NCBI RefSeq assembly: GCF_000331025.1
Contig: NC_020055.1
Coordinates: forward strand, 1,468,370-1,532,369
From: Maridesulfovibrio hydrothermalis AM13 = DSM 14728
GTDB taxonomy: Bacteria; Desulfobacterota; Desulfovibrionia; Desulfovibrionales; Desulfovibrionaceae
DNA: 64,000 nt
Direction of reading: 5' to 3'
Below are positions 7,268-15,842 of the stretch, piece by piece. The notes beneath the pieces were generated by a model, which saw only the letters and a list, made by a program, of their open reading frames with translations, did not search any database and had not been told where the DNA came from. Both the position numbers and the translations under genes were made by a program. Every line of letters starts with the position of its first letter. The first letter of the stretch is position 1.

Positions 7268-8437
7268 TTACCAGTCCGTAAGCTTCCCCATGCCGGAGGC
7301 TGGAAGTGCTGAGCCGAAGGTGTATGCTTTGGGTTGTTCATGAGGTGTAAGGCTTAGTGATGCTGCACCGCGAAGTTCGCTTTCAAGGGCGGCCGGATTA
7401 AAGTCACTGGCGGGAACTATGAATATTTTGAGCCGGTCACCTTCGCCGTGGGTCATAAGTCTGACCGAGCAGGATTCGACTTGCGGGAGAGAGTTGAAAA
7501 AATTTTCCACTTTGGAAGGGTAAATATTGATACCAGCAACCTGCACAGCTTTATCCCTGCGGCGCAGAGGGGTGAAATGGTTGCTGTTTTGCCATTTGAA
7601 GGAGTCCTGCAGTTCATATATTACTGGTTCAGACTTTTTTGATGAAGACCGGATAAGGGATTGATTGCCTAACTTTTTCCAGTGGTCCATGAGGGTGTAA
7701 AAATCTGCAGGGTTATGCCTGTATCCCACTCCGCCTGTTTCAGATGAACCGTAGACTTCGGTCATGCGGGTCAATCCTTTTGCCCGCAAACTGTTGATCA
7801 CCGCAGCGGGGCATGGTCCGGTGGAGGTCACTCCGCAGACATTTGCGGGAAAATCAAGCTCCAGCGTTTCCAGTTTGGACCAGAGCAGCGGGAAGGCGAT
7901 AATCAGATCTCCGGACTTGAGATTGTCAATGAGGTCTGTTGACGGCAGAACGGCTTTGCAGCTTACGGGAATATCAAGTGCTTTAGGTAGCAGTATGGAA
8001 AACAGGAATCCATAAATATGGTGTCGGGGCACAAGGCTGATAATTTTTTTGCGGTCAGGAAATAATTTAGCAAGGGCGTGTACTTCTTGTTCCAGATCAG
8101 CGAAAGCAGACGGGGCCGGAACTGGTTCACCTGTGCTTCCGGAAGTGAAAAAAGTTAATATTTCAGGGCGTCCGCCGGTCTCGGATATGATCTGTTCTGC
8201 CATGTCGCGGACAGTTAATCCGGTAATTAGCTGCGCATTTTTAAGCCCGAACTGTCTGGCAATGCGCGCGATTGTTTTTTCAGGTTTTCCTACTGTGGCG
8301 GCAGCAGGAATAAAGTCCGCATCAAGTCTGCCGCCGGATGTATGGTTAAGCCGCTTTTGAAAGTCCATCTCTGCCAGCAAAACCGAGGAAATCATTTCCT
8401 GAATATCTTCTATGGTAAGCGTAATAGGGGCAGGCAC
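7268..8437 (-). CDS. AMP-dependent acyl ligase (aryl-polyene/ladderane-type cluster)
   Basis: 389 residues of the ANL adenylating superfamily, shorter than typical acyl-CoA synthetases (500 or more). Motifs seen: the phosphate loop T-S-G-S-T-G-E-P near residue 103, a Y-G-S-S-E-T-G-G motif in mid-protein, R-R-R-D-K-A-V-Q-V-A-G at the hinge, and the terminal catalytic lysine in G-M-G-K-L-T-D-W. It should activate a carboxylic acid starter as acyl-AMP and load it onto an acyl carrier protein. GTG start at 8437 with AAGGA upstream, almost touching the preceding gene. It is the last gene of the 21-gene operon. The same short ligase type accompanies aryl-polyene clusters. Confidence 0.8.
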   Translation of the reverse strand: MPAPITLTIEDIQEMISSVLLAEMDFQKRLNHTSGGRLDADFIPAAATVGKPEKTIARIARQFGLKNAQLITGLTVRDMAEQIISETGGRPEILTFFTSGSTGEPVPAPSAFADLEQEVHALAKLFPDRKKIISLVPRHHIYGFLFSILLPKALDIPVSCKAVLPSTDLIDNLKSGDLIIAFPLLWSKLETLELDFPANVCGVTSTGPCPAAVINSLRAKGLTRMTEVYGSSETGGVGYRHNPADFYTLMDHWKKLGNQSLIRSSSKKSEPVIYELQDSFKWQNSNHFTPLRRRDKAVQVAGINIYPSKVENFFNSLPQVESCSVRLMTHGEGDRLKIFIVPASDFNPAALESELRGAASLSLTPHEQPKAYTFGSALPASGMGKLTDW

Positions 8438-8440
8438 AGT

Positions 8441-9391
8441 TTAATCCTTATCCTTAGTGATTTTGACCAGTCCGAAATTATCCCCAGCTTGCTCGGCGCA
8501 GCATGAATGGCCGTTTTCTGACGCGTGCAGGGCCGCCAGAGCAAGCTCCAGACCAGCCGCAGGCATATCTGCATTGGTCGCTGAACTGGCATTAATTCCA
8601 AGCGCATTTGCCCTTTTTAAAGTTCGGGCAGGTGTGAAAAGGGTGGTAGAGCCAACTTGCTCAGCTAGTTTTCCGCTCGGGATAACATCAAAAACAAGGG
8701 AGCCGTATTTTGTAGGCTGGGCATTATCTGTATCGGACAAAACAAAAAAAACGGCCCCTTCACCGACTGGGAGAAGTGCAGCTTTGGAATTTGGATGCTT
8801 GTTTTGAAGGATGCGCTTTGTGTTGTCTTCAAGCAGTGGTGTTTTTTCATCCACCAGCCCTAGAAGCACTGTTTTAACCCGTCCTTCGGCAATCCAGATG
8901 GCAGCGTTGTTCAGCGCGGTTATAAGCGGGCTGAATGTCTGGCATATGGTTGTATACGGGCAGCCGGTCCCTAGGAAAATACTCAGCGTCGCCGCCGGAA
9001 TGTTGTGCACTGAATGGGAAAAGGCCAATGGTGAGGCGCAGGCCGCTCCATGGTCGATGATAGAATCCAGAAATTCGAAAATTGTCTGGGACGGTCCGTA
9101 GCCACTGCTGATTATGATGCCCATTTTTTCGGGCAGGGGCAGCGGGGTTTTTGGGGCTTTTCGGTCTGTTCCGGCTGCGTCATGCAAAGCCCGGCAGGCC
9201 GCAAGCAGAGTCATGCGGGTAAAGTGATCCACCCTGCGCAGTTTACGGGGCGGGAAAAAGTCATTCAGCTCAGTTGTATCAGTTTTTTTGCCTGTGCATA
9301 GGCTGGTGGTTCCTGCCCGGCCGGCTTCAGACAGCGATCTTGAGTCAATATCGGCTGCGGCAATGCCAATTCCTGAGAGAGCAAGGCGCAT
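8441..9391 (-). CDS. Degenerate ketosynthase, chain-length-factor-like
   Basis: 316 residues related to beta-ketoacyl synthases but lacking catalysis. Where active enzymes have A-C-S-S-G it reads I-C-Q-T-F-S-P, and neither of the two histidine motifs (usually H-A/G-T-G-T and G-H-x-x-x-A) is visible in the shortened C-terminal part. It also lacks about 80 residues compared with the neighbouring ketosynthases. Such proteins in type II polyketide and aryl-polyene systems pair with an active ketosynthase and set chain length. Its ATG overlaps the stop of the active ketosynthase directly upstream (TAATG), supporting a heterodimer with it. Confidence 0.75.
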   Translation of the reverse strand: MRLALSGIGIAAADIDSRSLSEAGRAGTTSLCTGKKTDTTELNDFFPPRKLRRVDHFTRMTLLAACRALHDAAGTDRKAPKTPLPLPEKMGIIISSGYGPSQTIFEFLDSIIDHGAACASPLAFSHSVHNIPAATLSIFLGTGCPYTTICQTFSPLITALNNAAIWIAEGRVKTVLLGLVDEKTPLLEDNTKRILQNKHPNSKAALLPVGEGAVFFVLSDTDNAQPTKYGSLVFDVIPSGKLAEQVGSTTLFTPARTLKRANALGINASSATNADMPAAGLELALAALHASENGHSCCAEQAGDNFGLVKITKDKD

Positions 9392-10581
9392 TACGTTGTC
9401 TCCCGTTGCAGGATAATGGCAGAATTGTTGCCGCCAAAGGCCAGCGAATCGGACAGGGCGTAGTCCGCTCTGATTTTCATCTTGCGGTTTATGGGACTGA
9501 CTCCGGTTTCAGGGTCCGGTTCATTAAACCCGCTCGCAGGCATGAGCAGCCCACTTTGCAGCGAGAGAGCGGTCATTACCGCTTCAATTGCTCCGGCAGC
9601 TCCCAGAGTGTGTCCGGTAAATCCTTTGATTCCGGTAAATGGTGTATTTTCGAAAAATTCTTTGATGATCATCCCTTCAACGCAGTCATTGTTTTGGGTT
9701 CCTGTGCCGTGCACATTTATGAATCCGATGTCTTTTGCGTTTAGCCCGCTGCGCTCAAGCGCAATTTGAATAGCCTTTTTCAGTCCCATTCCGTCTGGAT
9801 GAGGAGCGGTGAGGTGATGGGCATCACAGGCTGTTCCGTATCCCAGTATCCGGGCAATGGGAGTCAGGCCGAGTTTGCGTTGCGCCTTCTCGCTGGTCAG
9901 AATAAGAACAGCAGCACCTTCGCCGAGGTTAAGTCCGCTGCGGTTTTTATCAAACGGGCGGCACGGCTGTGGGCTGGTAATCATTAATCTGGAAAATCCG
10001 GTATAGGAAATACCGCTTAGCGCATCTGCGCCGCCGGCAAAAACAATATCGCAAAGTCCCTGCCTTATCCACGAAGCAGCCATGCCGACAGCGTCCGTTC
10101 CTGATGAGCAGGCATTTGTTACAGTCTGAACCGGACCGGAGAAAGAGTATTTTTCTGCCAGAGCCTGCGCTGGATTGCAGTGCAGGTAGCTGTTGATCGC
10201 TTTAAGGTCGGGCTTTTGGCCTTCTTTCCATTCTTGATAAAATGATTTGAAGTTCAGTGATGCTCCGGTGGAAGAACCTATGCATGTTCCAATGGTTAAG
10301 CCCTGCGTTTTCTGCGGATCAAGTCCGGCCTGTGCATATGCCTCGTCTGCTGCGGTGAAAAGCAGCTTTACGGTTTCCGTAAGCGGAGTTGTTGATTCAT
10401 ATTCATTAAGCCATGACTTGGGTACGGCAAAAACAGGAGATTGCATGTGGTCATCATAAGAAAAGCCGGGAATAAAGCTGGGGGTTACCTGCCCGTCAAG
10501 CATGGTTGCAAAACATGACCGGCTTGATTTTCCAGCAGCGCAGATAGATCCGGTTGCGCATATACCGACGGGATTGTCCAC
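9391..10581 (-). CDS. Beta-ketoacyl-ACP synthase (FabF/type II KS)
   Basis: 396 residues with an intact condensing-enzyme triad: C158 in N-A-C-S-S-G, H291 in V-H-G-T-G-T and H324 in T-G-H-T-L-G-A-A-G. It condenses malonyl-ACP with a growing acyl chain. GTG start at 10581, three bases after the upstream ACP gene; the next gene, a degenerate ketosynthase, overlaps its stop. The pairing of ACP, active KS and chain-length-factor-like KS is the minimal elongation unit of a polyene/polyketide assembly line. Confidence 0.85.
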   Translation of the reverse strand: MDNPVGICATGSICAAGKSSRSCFATMLDGQVTPSFIPGFSYDDHMQSPVFAVPKSWLNEYESTTPLTETVKLLFTAADEAYAQAGLDPQKTQGLTIGTCIGSSTGASLNFKSFYQEWKEGQKPDLKAINSYLHCNPAQALAEKYSFSGPVQTVTNACSSGTDAVGMAASWIRQGLCDIVFAGGADALSGISYTGFSRLMITSPQPCRPFDKNRSGLNLGEGAAVLILTSEKAQRKLGLTPIARILGYGTACDAHHLTAPHPDGMGLKKAIQIALERSGLNAKDIGFINVHGTGTQNNDCVEGMIIKEFFENTPFTGIKGFTGHTLGAAGAIEAVMTALSLQSGLLMPASGFNEPDPETGVSPINRKMKIRADYALSDSLAFGGNNSAIILQRETT

Positions 10582-10584
10582 GAG

Positions 10585-10830
10585 CTATACCTGTCTTTTT
10601 TTGATAAAATCAGCAAGGCTGCCCACAGACTGAAAAGCAGTTTTGCCTTCATCCATATTTTTAATTTCCACTCCGAAATTTTTCTGGACCAGAACAACAA
10701 TTTCAACGGCGTCCAGAGAATCAAGACCAAGCCCTTCTCCGAAAAGAGGGGTATCGTTTTCAATTTCGTCTACGGTAACATCAACAAGGTTCAACTCCTC
10801 GATAAGGAGTTCTTTTAGTTTAGTATGCAA
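10585..10830 (-). CDS. Acyl carrier protein
   Basis: About 81 residues with the phosphopantetheine attachment serine S38 in G-L-D-S-L-D-A-V-E. The TTG at 10830 is chosen because a GAGG lies five bases upstream and it places the start where carrier proteins normally begin. A GTG at 10893 would add 21 polar residues not expected in this family and overlaps the end of the acyltransferase without a ribosome site. The protein carries intermediates for the adjacent KS and degenerate KS pair; the operon holds a second carrier at 21688-21942. Confidence 0.8.
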   Translation of the reverse strand: MHTKLKELLIEELNLVDVTVDEIENDTPLFGEGLGLDSLDAVEIVVLVQKNFGVEIKNMDEGKTAFQSVGSLADFIKKRQV

Positions 10831-10883
10831 TTCATCCTCGTGATAGCTTTGGTGGCTTGTTAGCTGTGTGTTGTGGCTGTAAC

Positions 10884-11846
10884 TTACTGCCACATATTAA
10901 AAAAATTGTAGAACTGGTAAGGGTGATCCTTGCAGTACTTTTCCAGTTCGTGGGCATACTTCTGCGCAAAAGGCTTAAATGCCTCTGCGCCACGAACACC
11001 GGATTTACCTGTGTTCTCAGGGATATACAGCACATCTGAAATCCAGAACTCACCTTTCCCCGCACCTGTTCTTGCCGAAAAGACAATAGCAACAGGAGTA
11101 TTGGTCGTTGCGGCAATTTTATATCCGCTGATGGGCAGCCGTATAGTGCCGCCCAGAAAATCAACTTCAACTGTGTGTTTCTTGCTGCCGAAGGTTCGGT
11201 CTGCATTGATGCACAGCACAGATTTGTTTCGAAGGGCACTGAGCATCTCCAGCGAGCCGCCCAGTGCAGTTGCCGGATTTATAATCGTGATCTCTTCTTC
11301 CTCAGATCCGGTTCCTTCACTGCCGTCAGCTCCGCAGGGTCTTAATTTAAAGGAATGTTTATCAACATCATTGTTGTCCGTCAGCATGACAACCGCTTTT
11401 GGTGCATCCAGAAAATTAAGGTATGAAATACCCATCTGCCAGCAGCCCGCATGTCCGGTGAGCAAAATGAGCTTGCCGTGCTCAGCGTACAGCTCCTGAA
11501 GCTTCTTTTTATGTTCAGCTGCGCCGGTGGCTTCAAATTTACCCAGAATTCTCAAGACTGAGCGGTCCACCAGCATTTGGCCAAAATTCCAGTACATACG
11601 GAAAATATGAATAAACCGGCGGACCATATTCTGCTTTTCAAAGCGGCGGGAAATATAATGCATTCCCCGTCTGCGGATACCGGGCAGTAAGCAGTAAAAA
11701 CTGACCACGAAAAAAAGCAAAATGTATGCGGCCTGACGGCCGGTAAAACGGATGACATTATAGAAAAAGTTATGAAAACAAACAGGAGCCAGACTCTTAC
11801 TGGTCCAGATTTTATTTTCTGATTGCGATGCGTTTTTCATGTTCAC
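10884..11846 (-). CDS. LpxL/HtrB-like lipid acyltransferase
   Basis: About 320 residues of the lysophospholipid/lipid A acyltransferase family (LpxL-like), with a membrane anchor near residues 35-58. The catalytic box reads H-A-G-C-W-Q instead of the usual H-x-x-x-x-D/E, so the acidic partner of the histidine is replaced by glutamine. In aryl-polyene clusters a similar acyltransferase is often fused to a glycosyltransferase; here the two are separate neighbouring genes. It probably attaches the cluster's acyl chain to a lipid or sugar head at the inner membrane. The GTG at 11846 or the ATG two codons later can serve as start. Confidence 0.75.
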   Translation of the reverse strand: MNMKNASQSENKIWTSKSLAPVCFHNFFYNVIRFTGRQAAYILLFFVVSFYCLLPGIRRRGMHYISRRFEKQNMVRRFIHIFRMYWNFGQMLVDRSVLRILGKFEATGAAEHKKKLQELYAEHGKLILLTGHAGCWQMGISYLNFLDAPKAVVMLTDNNDVDKHSFKLRPCGADGSEGTGSEEEEITIINPATALGGSLEMLSALRNKSVLCINADRTFGSKKHTVEVDFLGGTIRLPISGYKIAATTNTPVAIVFSARTGAGKGEFWISDVLYIPENTGKSGVRGAEAFKPFAQKYAHELEKYCKDHPYQFYNFFNMWQ

Positions 11847-11865
11847 TGCTAAGCTCTTTAGGTAA

Positions 11866-13071
11866 TTACAGCGGTTTAATATCTAAAAACCGCTTAACAA
11901 TAAAGGCCATAATGTAAATAGTAAGTCCTGTAATCAAAGCAAATACAGGGCCTAATACAAGGGAGCCGAGTACCCATTCGTAAAATCTTTGCAGTGCTTC
12001 ATATCCGAGAGTCTGCAAGGATATTTCGGTGAGAAATTCATTGTGACGCATGAAGTGTCCGGCCTCGATGCACAGGGCCGGGACCAGCGGTGGAATGCAG
12101 AGCTGGCTGACCGCAAGTCCGGTAATTTTGCTCAGCCGGAAAAATCCGCAGACCACAATGATGGCAATGGAGTGCATGGCAATCAGCGGCAGAGTGCCGA
12201 GCAGCATACCGATTGCACCGGAGACAGCCAGATTAAGCGGCGTCTCATCTTTGGATAGTAAAATCCGCATAGAGCGCAGCGGGTGGATGGGAGTAATTTT
12301 TCCATCTTCATCTTTATCAAACTGCCGGTGCGGAACAGGTATAAACGAACGCGCTGTCAATCTTGTATTTAGCAGGGATATCTGGACGTTATCTTTTAGT
12401 GCTTTAAAATGAGAAATGCGTTTATCGGCTGTCGGGTAAAAAACTTCGATAGGAATATCTTTAAGCTTATAGCCGGCCCATGCTGCCTTGACCAGAATTT
12501 CGACTTCAAAGGCATATCGTTTTTCTGATGTTTTGAGAACTGGAAAAATTTCAAGAGGATAGGCTCGGAACCCGCTTTGAACGTCTCCGAGTTTTTCTCC
12601 GGTCTGCACCCGCAGCCAGAAATTTGAAAAACTGCGTCCGAATTTTGAGGAGGCCGGAATGTTCTGCCCTGAGAAGTTCCTGCTGCCCACAAAAAGTGTT
12701 TCAGGAGCCTTTTTTATGGCCTCAAGGAAAGCGGGAATATCTTCAGGGAAATGCTGTCCGTCTGCATCAATGGTGATGATGTGGGTTTTCCCCAGTTCAA
12801 GTGCTTTTTGAGCAGCCGTTAAAATTGCCTGACCTTTGCCTATATTTTTTCCGTGGCTTACAATGGTCAGCGCAAGATCTTGTACCGTTTCTGTCCCGCC
12901 GTCAGTGCTGCCGTCATCCACTATGAGTACTTCACCGTATTGTAGACAGCTTTCTGCCACACGGCGTAAAGTCTTGCCGTGGTTGAACACGGGGATGACG
13001 ATAAGCGGTTTTACTGCCGGACTGGCAAGCTGCACGCTGTTTCCGCGTATATTATTTTGTGGGCTGGTCAT
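11866..13071 (-). CDS. Glycosyltransferase family 2 with C-terminal DUF2062
   Basis: 401 residues. The N-terminal about 230 residues are a GT2 (GT-A) domain with V-I-P-V-F-N, V-D-D-G-S-T-D and the metal-binding D-A-D-G-Q-H. The C-terminal part is a DUF2062 membrane region with two or three hydrophobic helices (about 285-395). It probably transfers a sugar or related group from an activated donor to the lipid product on the cytoplasmic face of the inner membrane. Its start overlaps the stop of the radical SAM gene. Related GT2-DUF2062 proteins occur in aryl-polyene clusters. Confidence 0.8.
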   Translation of the reverse strand: MTSPQNNIRGNSVQLASPAVKPLIVIPVFNHGKTLRRVAESCLQYGEVLIVDDGSTDGGTETVQDLALTIVSHGKNIGKGQAILTAAQKALELGKTHIITIDADGQHFPEDIPAFLEAIKKAPETLFVGSRNFSGQNIPASSKFGRSFSNFWLRVQTGEKLGDVQSGFRAYPLEIFPVLKTSEKRYAFEVEILVKAAWAGYKLKDIPIEVFYPTADKRISHFKALKDNVQISLLNTRLTARSFIPVPHRQFDKDEDGKITPIHPLRSMRILLSKDETPLNLAVSGAIGMLLGTLPLIAMHSIAIIVVCGFFRLSKITGLAVSQLCIPPLVPALCIEAGHFMRHNEFLTEISLQTLGYEALQRFYEWVLGSLVLGPVFALITGLTIYIMAFIVKRFLDIKPL

Positions 13072-14405
13072 TAGAATTTTATCAGCTGGTCCCAGAGTAT
13101 TCCCCGGAATCCGAATTTTTTCATTATGTTGATACGTTGCTGCCCTTCGTCCGGCGGGAACAAGCGGTCTCTGCGTTTTTTGAACCCTTTGATCAGGGCA
13201 TCATTCATTTCATCTTTATCAAGCAGCGGGGAAAAATAATATACAGGTTCAAGCAGTGACTGGCCGGACCGGATTACACCTTCTTTTACCGCCCGTGTAA
13301 AGAGCGGTGTTCCCTTATGCATTCTGATGCCTGAAAACGGGAAGACAACACAGCTGCGCAGCTTGTTCATATTTTCAATGCCTTCGTGTACTGTCTCCAT
13401 GCTTTCATCGGGGCCGCCGAAAATTACAAAGTGGGCGCAGGGAACTTTCTTCGCTACGCACTTTTCATTAAAGTCCATGACCTCGTCAAAGGTAAAACTT
13501 TTATGAAGCCCTTTCAGGGTTGTGTCGGAGGTCGCATCTGTACCGACCTCCATAGCCTGCATGCCGGATCTTTTGAGCAGGTCTATTTCATCGCTTTCAA
13601 TAGGTTGCGGCTGGAAGAATGCGCACCATTTGATATCCAGCCTGCGGCGGATGATCTCTTCCGCCACTTGCAGGTAATGCCCTGAGCGGTCATTGAAAAC
13701 CGAGTCGGTGAAAAAAAGATTGTCCGCACCGTAGCTGCATAGCATTTCGATTTCATCCACAACTTTTTCCGGAGGGCGCAGCCTCATTTTACGGCCTTCA
13801 AGGTAAGGATAGGTGCAGTAGGCGCAGCAATGTTCACAGCCTCTTTTGGTCTGCACATTCGCCACGCCGCTCTCGGCAATATAATATTTCAGCAGTTCCG
13901 GAGACCAGAGCGGGAACTTAATATTTCCGCCTGAAAGCCCCTCTTCCGGCCCATAAATACGGGGCGCATTTCCTCCCTTTTCAAGTAGTTTGATGAGTCG
14001 GACCATTTTCATTTCGCCTTCGCCCACAATACCGTAATCGGCCCCGATATAATCCAGAATTTCATCAGGCAGCAGTGAAAAACCGGCTCCTCCGGCAATG
14101 ACCGGAATATTCTGTTTTTTTACTGTTTCGACAATCTGCCTTACTTTGAAGATGTATTTATTAGTGTGGGAGGTGAAAGAATCAACATTATCCACATTGC
14201 GGATGGAGATGCCGACGTAGTCCGGCCTGACGGCCATTATTTTTTCGTGCAGGATTTCAAGAGAACTGCTGTGGGCCAGCATATCGTATTGGATCACTTC
14301 ATGTCCGGCCTGTTGTAAAGCTCCGGCAATGACTGACATACCGATGGGGTAGACCGGATAAGGCTCAATATTAGTGTTGGATGAAATGAGGAAAATGGAA
14401 GCCAT
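13071..14405 (-). CDS. B12-binding radical SAM enzyme, lipid-cluster type
   Basis: About 444 residues. The N-terminal about 140 residues resemble a cobalamin-binding domain (Y-P-I-G-M-S-V-I-A-G-A-L near residue 20, then P-D-Y-V-G-I-S). The radical SAM cluster ligands are C190, C194 and C197. It should use a 4Fe-4S cluster, SAM and probably cobalamin for methylation or carbon-carbon bond chemistry on the acyl chain. The second of two tandem ATGs (14405) is chosen because AAGGGA is then six bases away; a longer frame would overlap the thioesterase gene. From memory, B12-type radical SAM enzymes in lipid clusters are associated with ladderane-like gene sets; this comparison was not computed. Confidence 0.8.
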   Translation of the reverse strand: MASIFLISSNTNIEPYPVYPIGMSVIAGALQQAGHEVIQYDMLAHSSSLEILHEKIMAVRPDYVGISIRNVDNVDSFTSHTNKYIFKVRQIVETVKKQNIPVIAGGAGFSLLPDEILDYIGADYGIVGEGEMKMVRLIKLLEKGGNAPRIYGPEEGLSGGNIKFPLWSPELLKYYIAESGVANVQTKRGCEHCCAYCTYPYLEGRKMRLRPPEKVVDEIEMLCSYGADNLFFTDSVFNDRSGHYLQVAEEIIRRRLDIKWCAFFQPQPIESDEIDLLKRSGMQAMEVGTDATSDTTLKGLHKSFTFDEVMDFNEKCVAKKVPCAHFVIFGGPDESMETVHEGIENMNKLRSCVVFPFSGIRMHKGTPLFTRAVKEGVIRSGQSLLEPVYYFSPLLDKDEMNDALIKGFKKRRDRLFPPDEGQQRINIMKKFGFRGILWDQLIKF

Positions 14406-14415
14406 CATTAATCCC

Positions 14416-14898
14416 TTACCGGGAGGCGGGGCGTAGAGGGGATAGAGAATTTTCTTTCCACTTGAGGCACATCTCTGCAAAGAAATCTGGCTGGTACATC
14501 ATGAGTTCGCCATCCTGCACAAAGAGCTGTACCGTGCATCCGGTGGTGGTTTTTTCACCATCACTGTTGCGGATAATAAATTCGTAATTCATGCGCGCGG
14601 CTTCGGTCCAGTGCAACATTGTCTCAATGGAAAATGTCTCACCAAAATGCAGCGGCTTAATATAATCCACCTGCATTTTTTTGATGGGCGCGGCAATCTT
14701 ATATTTATAAAGGTCCATGTAGCCGATACCGTACATATCACCAAGGGCGACCCGTCCATCTTCAAAGTAGCCGGGGTAGCGGCCGTGCCAGACAATATTC
14801 ATGGGATCAACTTCTTCAAATCTCACCGTGCGCTCAACTGTATGGCATAGAGGAGCAGGGCAGCCTGAGGGGCTGGAAAAGTATGCTTTACGACTCAT
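14416..14898 (-). CDS. Acyl thioesterase (4-hydroxybenzoyl-CoA thioesterase hotdog fold)
   Basis: 160 residues with the thioesterase signature V-R-F-E-E-V-D-P-M-N-I-V-W-H-G-R-Y, in which the aspartate is the usual catalytic residue of the YbgC/4HBT group. It likely releases or proofreads acyl intermediates. Its ATG overlaps the stop of the upstream dehydratase by four bases. A thioesterase of this kind is a regular member of aryl-polyene clusters. Confidence 0.8.
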   Translation of the reverse strand: MSRKAYFSSPSGCPAPLCHTVERTVRFEEVDPMNIVWHGRYPGYFEDGRVALGDMYGIGYMDLYKYKIAAPIKKMQVDYIKPLHFGETFSIETMLHWTEAARMNYEFIIRNSDGEKTTTGCTVQLFVQDGELMMYQPDFFAEMCLKWKENSLSPLRPASR

Positions 14899-15284
14899 AG
14901 ATCCGCCTTGGGGCTGAAAATTAATTGGTAGGATGCTGCTGTTTCGCCGTTAACCGTCAGGGAGCAAATGGTGATATACTTGAGTTCCTTTGCTTTAATG
15001 GTGAATTTTAGGCACAGGGTTTCATCCGGTTTGACAGGGCGCAGAAATTTACAGCGGGTTACGCTTTCAAGTGTAAATTTTTTATTTGGATATTCTGCGC
15101 TCAGGCCGATTAGACTGCTTAGTTCGCCAAGCAGAACTTGTACAACGCCGGGCAGGATAGGGTTATCGGGAAAATGTCCGTCAAAGCCGGGAAAGTCGGG
15201 CTTGAAACAAAATGAGCGGGTGTACGCCCCATCTCTGCTTTCAAGCGTTGTCGCGGAGTTTTCAATATGATTTCGAAGATCCAT
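14895..15284 (-). CDS. Hotdog-fold 3-hydroxyacyl-ACP dehydratase (FabZ/FabA-like)
   Basis: 129 residues with the dehydratase motif G-H-F-P-D-N-P-I-L-P-G near residue 35, which carries the catalytic histidine. It should dehydrate 3-hydroxyacyl-ACP to the trans-2-enoyl form; with no enoyl reductase recognised in the operon, repeated cycles would give a conjugated polyene or leave double bonds for other chemistry. It is coupled to the thioesterase gene by overlapping codons. Confidence 0.75.
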   Translation of the reverse strand: MDLRNHIENSATTLESRDGAYTRSFCFKPDFPGFDGHFPDNPILPGVVQVLLGELSSLIGLSAEYPNKKFTLESVTRCKFLRPVKPDETLCLKFTIKAKELKYITICSLTVNGETAASYQLIFSPKADL

Positions 15285-15287
15285 CTT

Positions 15288-15842
15288 TTACGAACCAACC
15301 TCTGATCCTGAATTCAGGAACAGTTCAAGTGTATAGTTTTTGTCAATATTTTTTATGGACGTGTGCTTTGCAAACGCACGGCTGCCGATCTGCATGATTC
15401 CGTTGCAGTTGATTTGCAGGGGGCTGTTTTTATGAGTTTTTCCTTTTGCTGCATTATTTACTAAGTACAGTTCATATATGCAGCGCATGGATTCATCGTA
15501 AAAGTGAGGAATTGCTCTAAGAAATGGAGAAATAAAGACAGGAGTTGTTTCATAACCCTGATCTTTAGATGTTCTTATTTCTGCAACAAGAAGCTTCATT
15601 CCCATATCATTGAGCATAACTACTTTCACCCGCCTATCCTGTGGTGAGTATTGAATCATGCCACGCAGGAGGAGTCGTTTACCGGCAACGGCGAGTACGC
15701 CGGAGTGTTGAAGTCTGTAAGTGAGACCTGTTGCAGGGGAAGTTGCTTGCGGGGTGTTTTTACGAGTTGCGCATCCTGCACTGGCGAGAACTGTCAGAAT
15801 AAATAACAGTATGCAAATTTTACGGGCAGGATAATTATGCAT
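15288..15842 (-). CDS. DUF3261 lipoprotein
   Basis: 184 residues with a lipoprotein signal (about 1-22) ending in A-S-A-G-C, so lipidated on the cysteine and probably outer-membrane attached. The rest matches the DUF3261 family of small LolB-like proteins that accompany LolA and an MMPL exporter in aryl-polyene clusters. It likely helps move the finished lipid to the outer membrane. Its start overlaps the end of the exporter gene by eight bases. Confidence 0.7.
   Translation of the reverse strand: MHNYPARKICILLFILTVLASAGCATRKNTPQATSPATGLTYRLQHSGVLAVAGKRLLLRGMIQYSPQDRRVKVVMLNDMGMKLLVAEIRTSKDQGYETTPVFISPFLRAIPHFYDESMRCIYELYLVNNAAKGKTHKNSPLQINCNGIMQIGSRAFAKHTSIKNIDKNYTLELFLNSGSEVGS

Noticed and set aside
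7264..7290. Terminator at the 3' end of the 21-gene operon
   Set aside because: Only a 5-bp CTGGT/ACCAG inverted repeat overlapping the stop codon, without a T-run.
10930..11499. 189-codon open frame on the plus strand inside the LpxL-like gene
   Set aside because: It is antisense to a clear coding gene, has no recognisable domain and no ribosome site.
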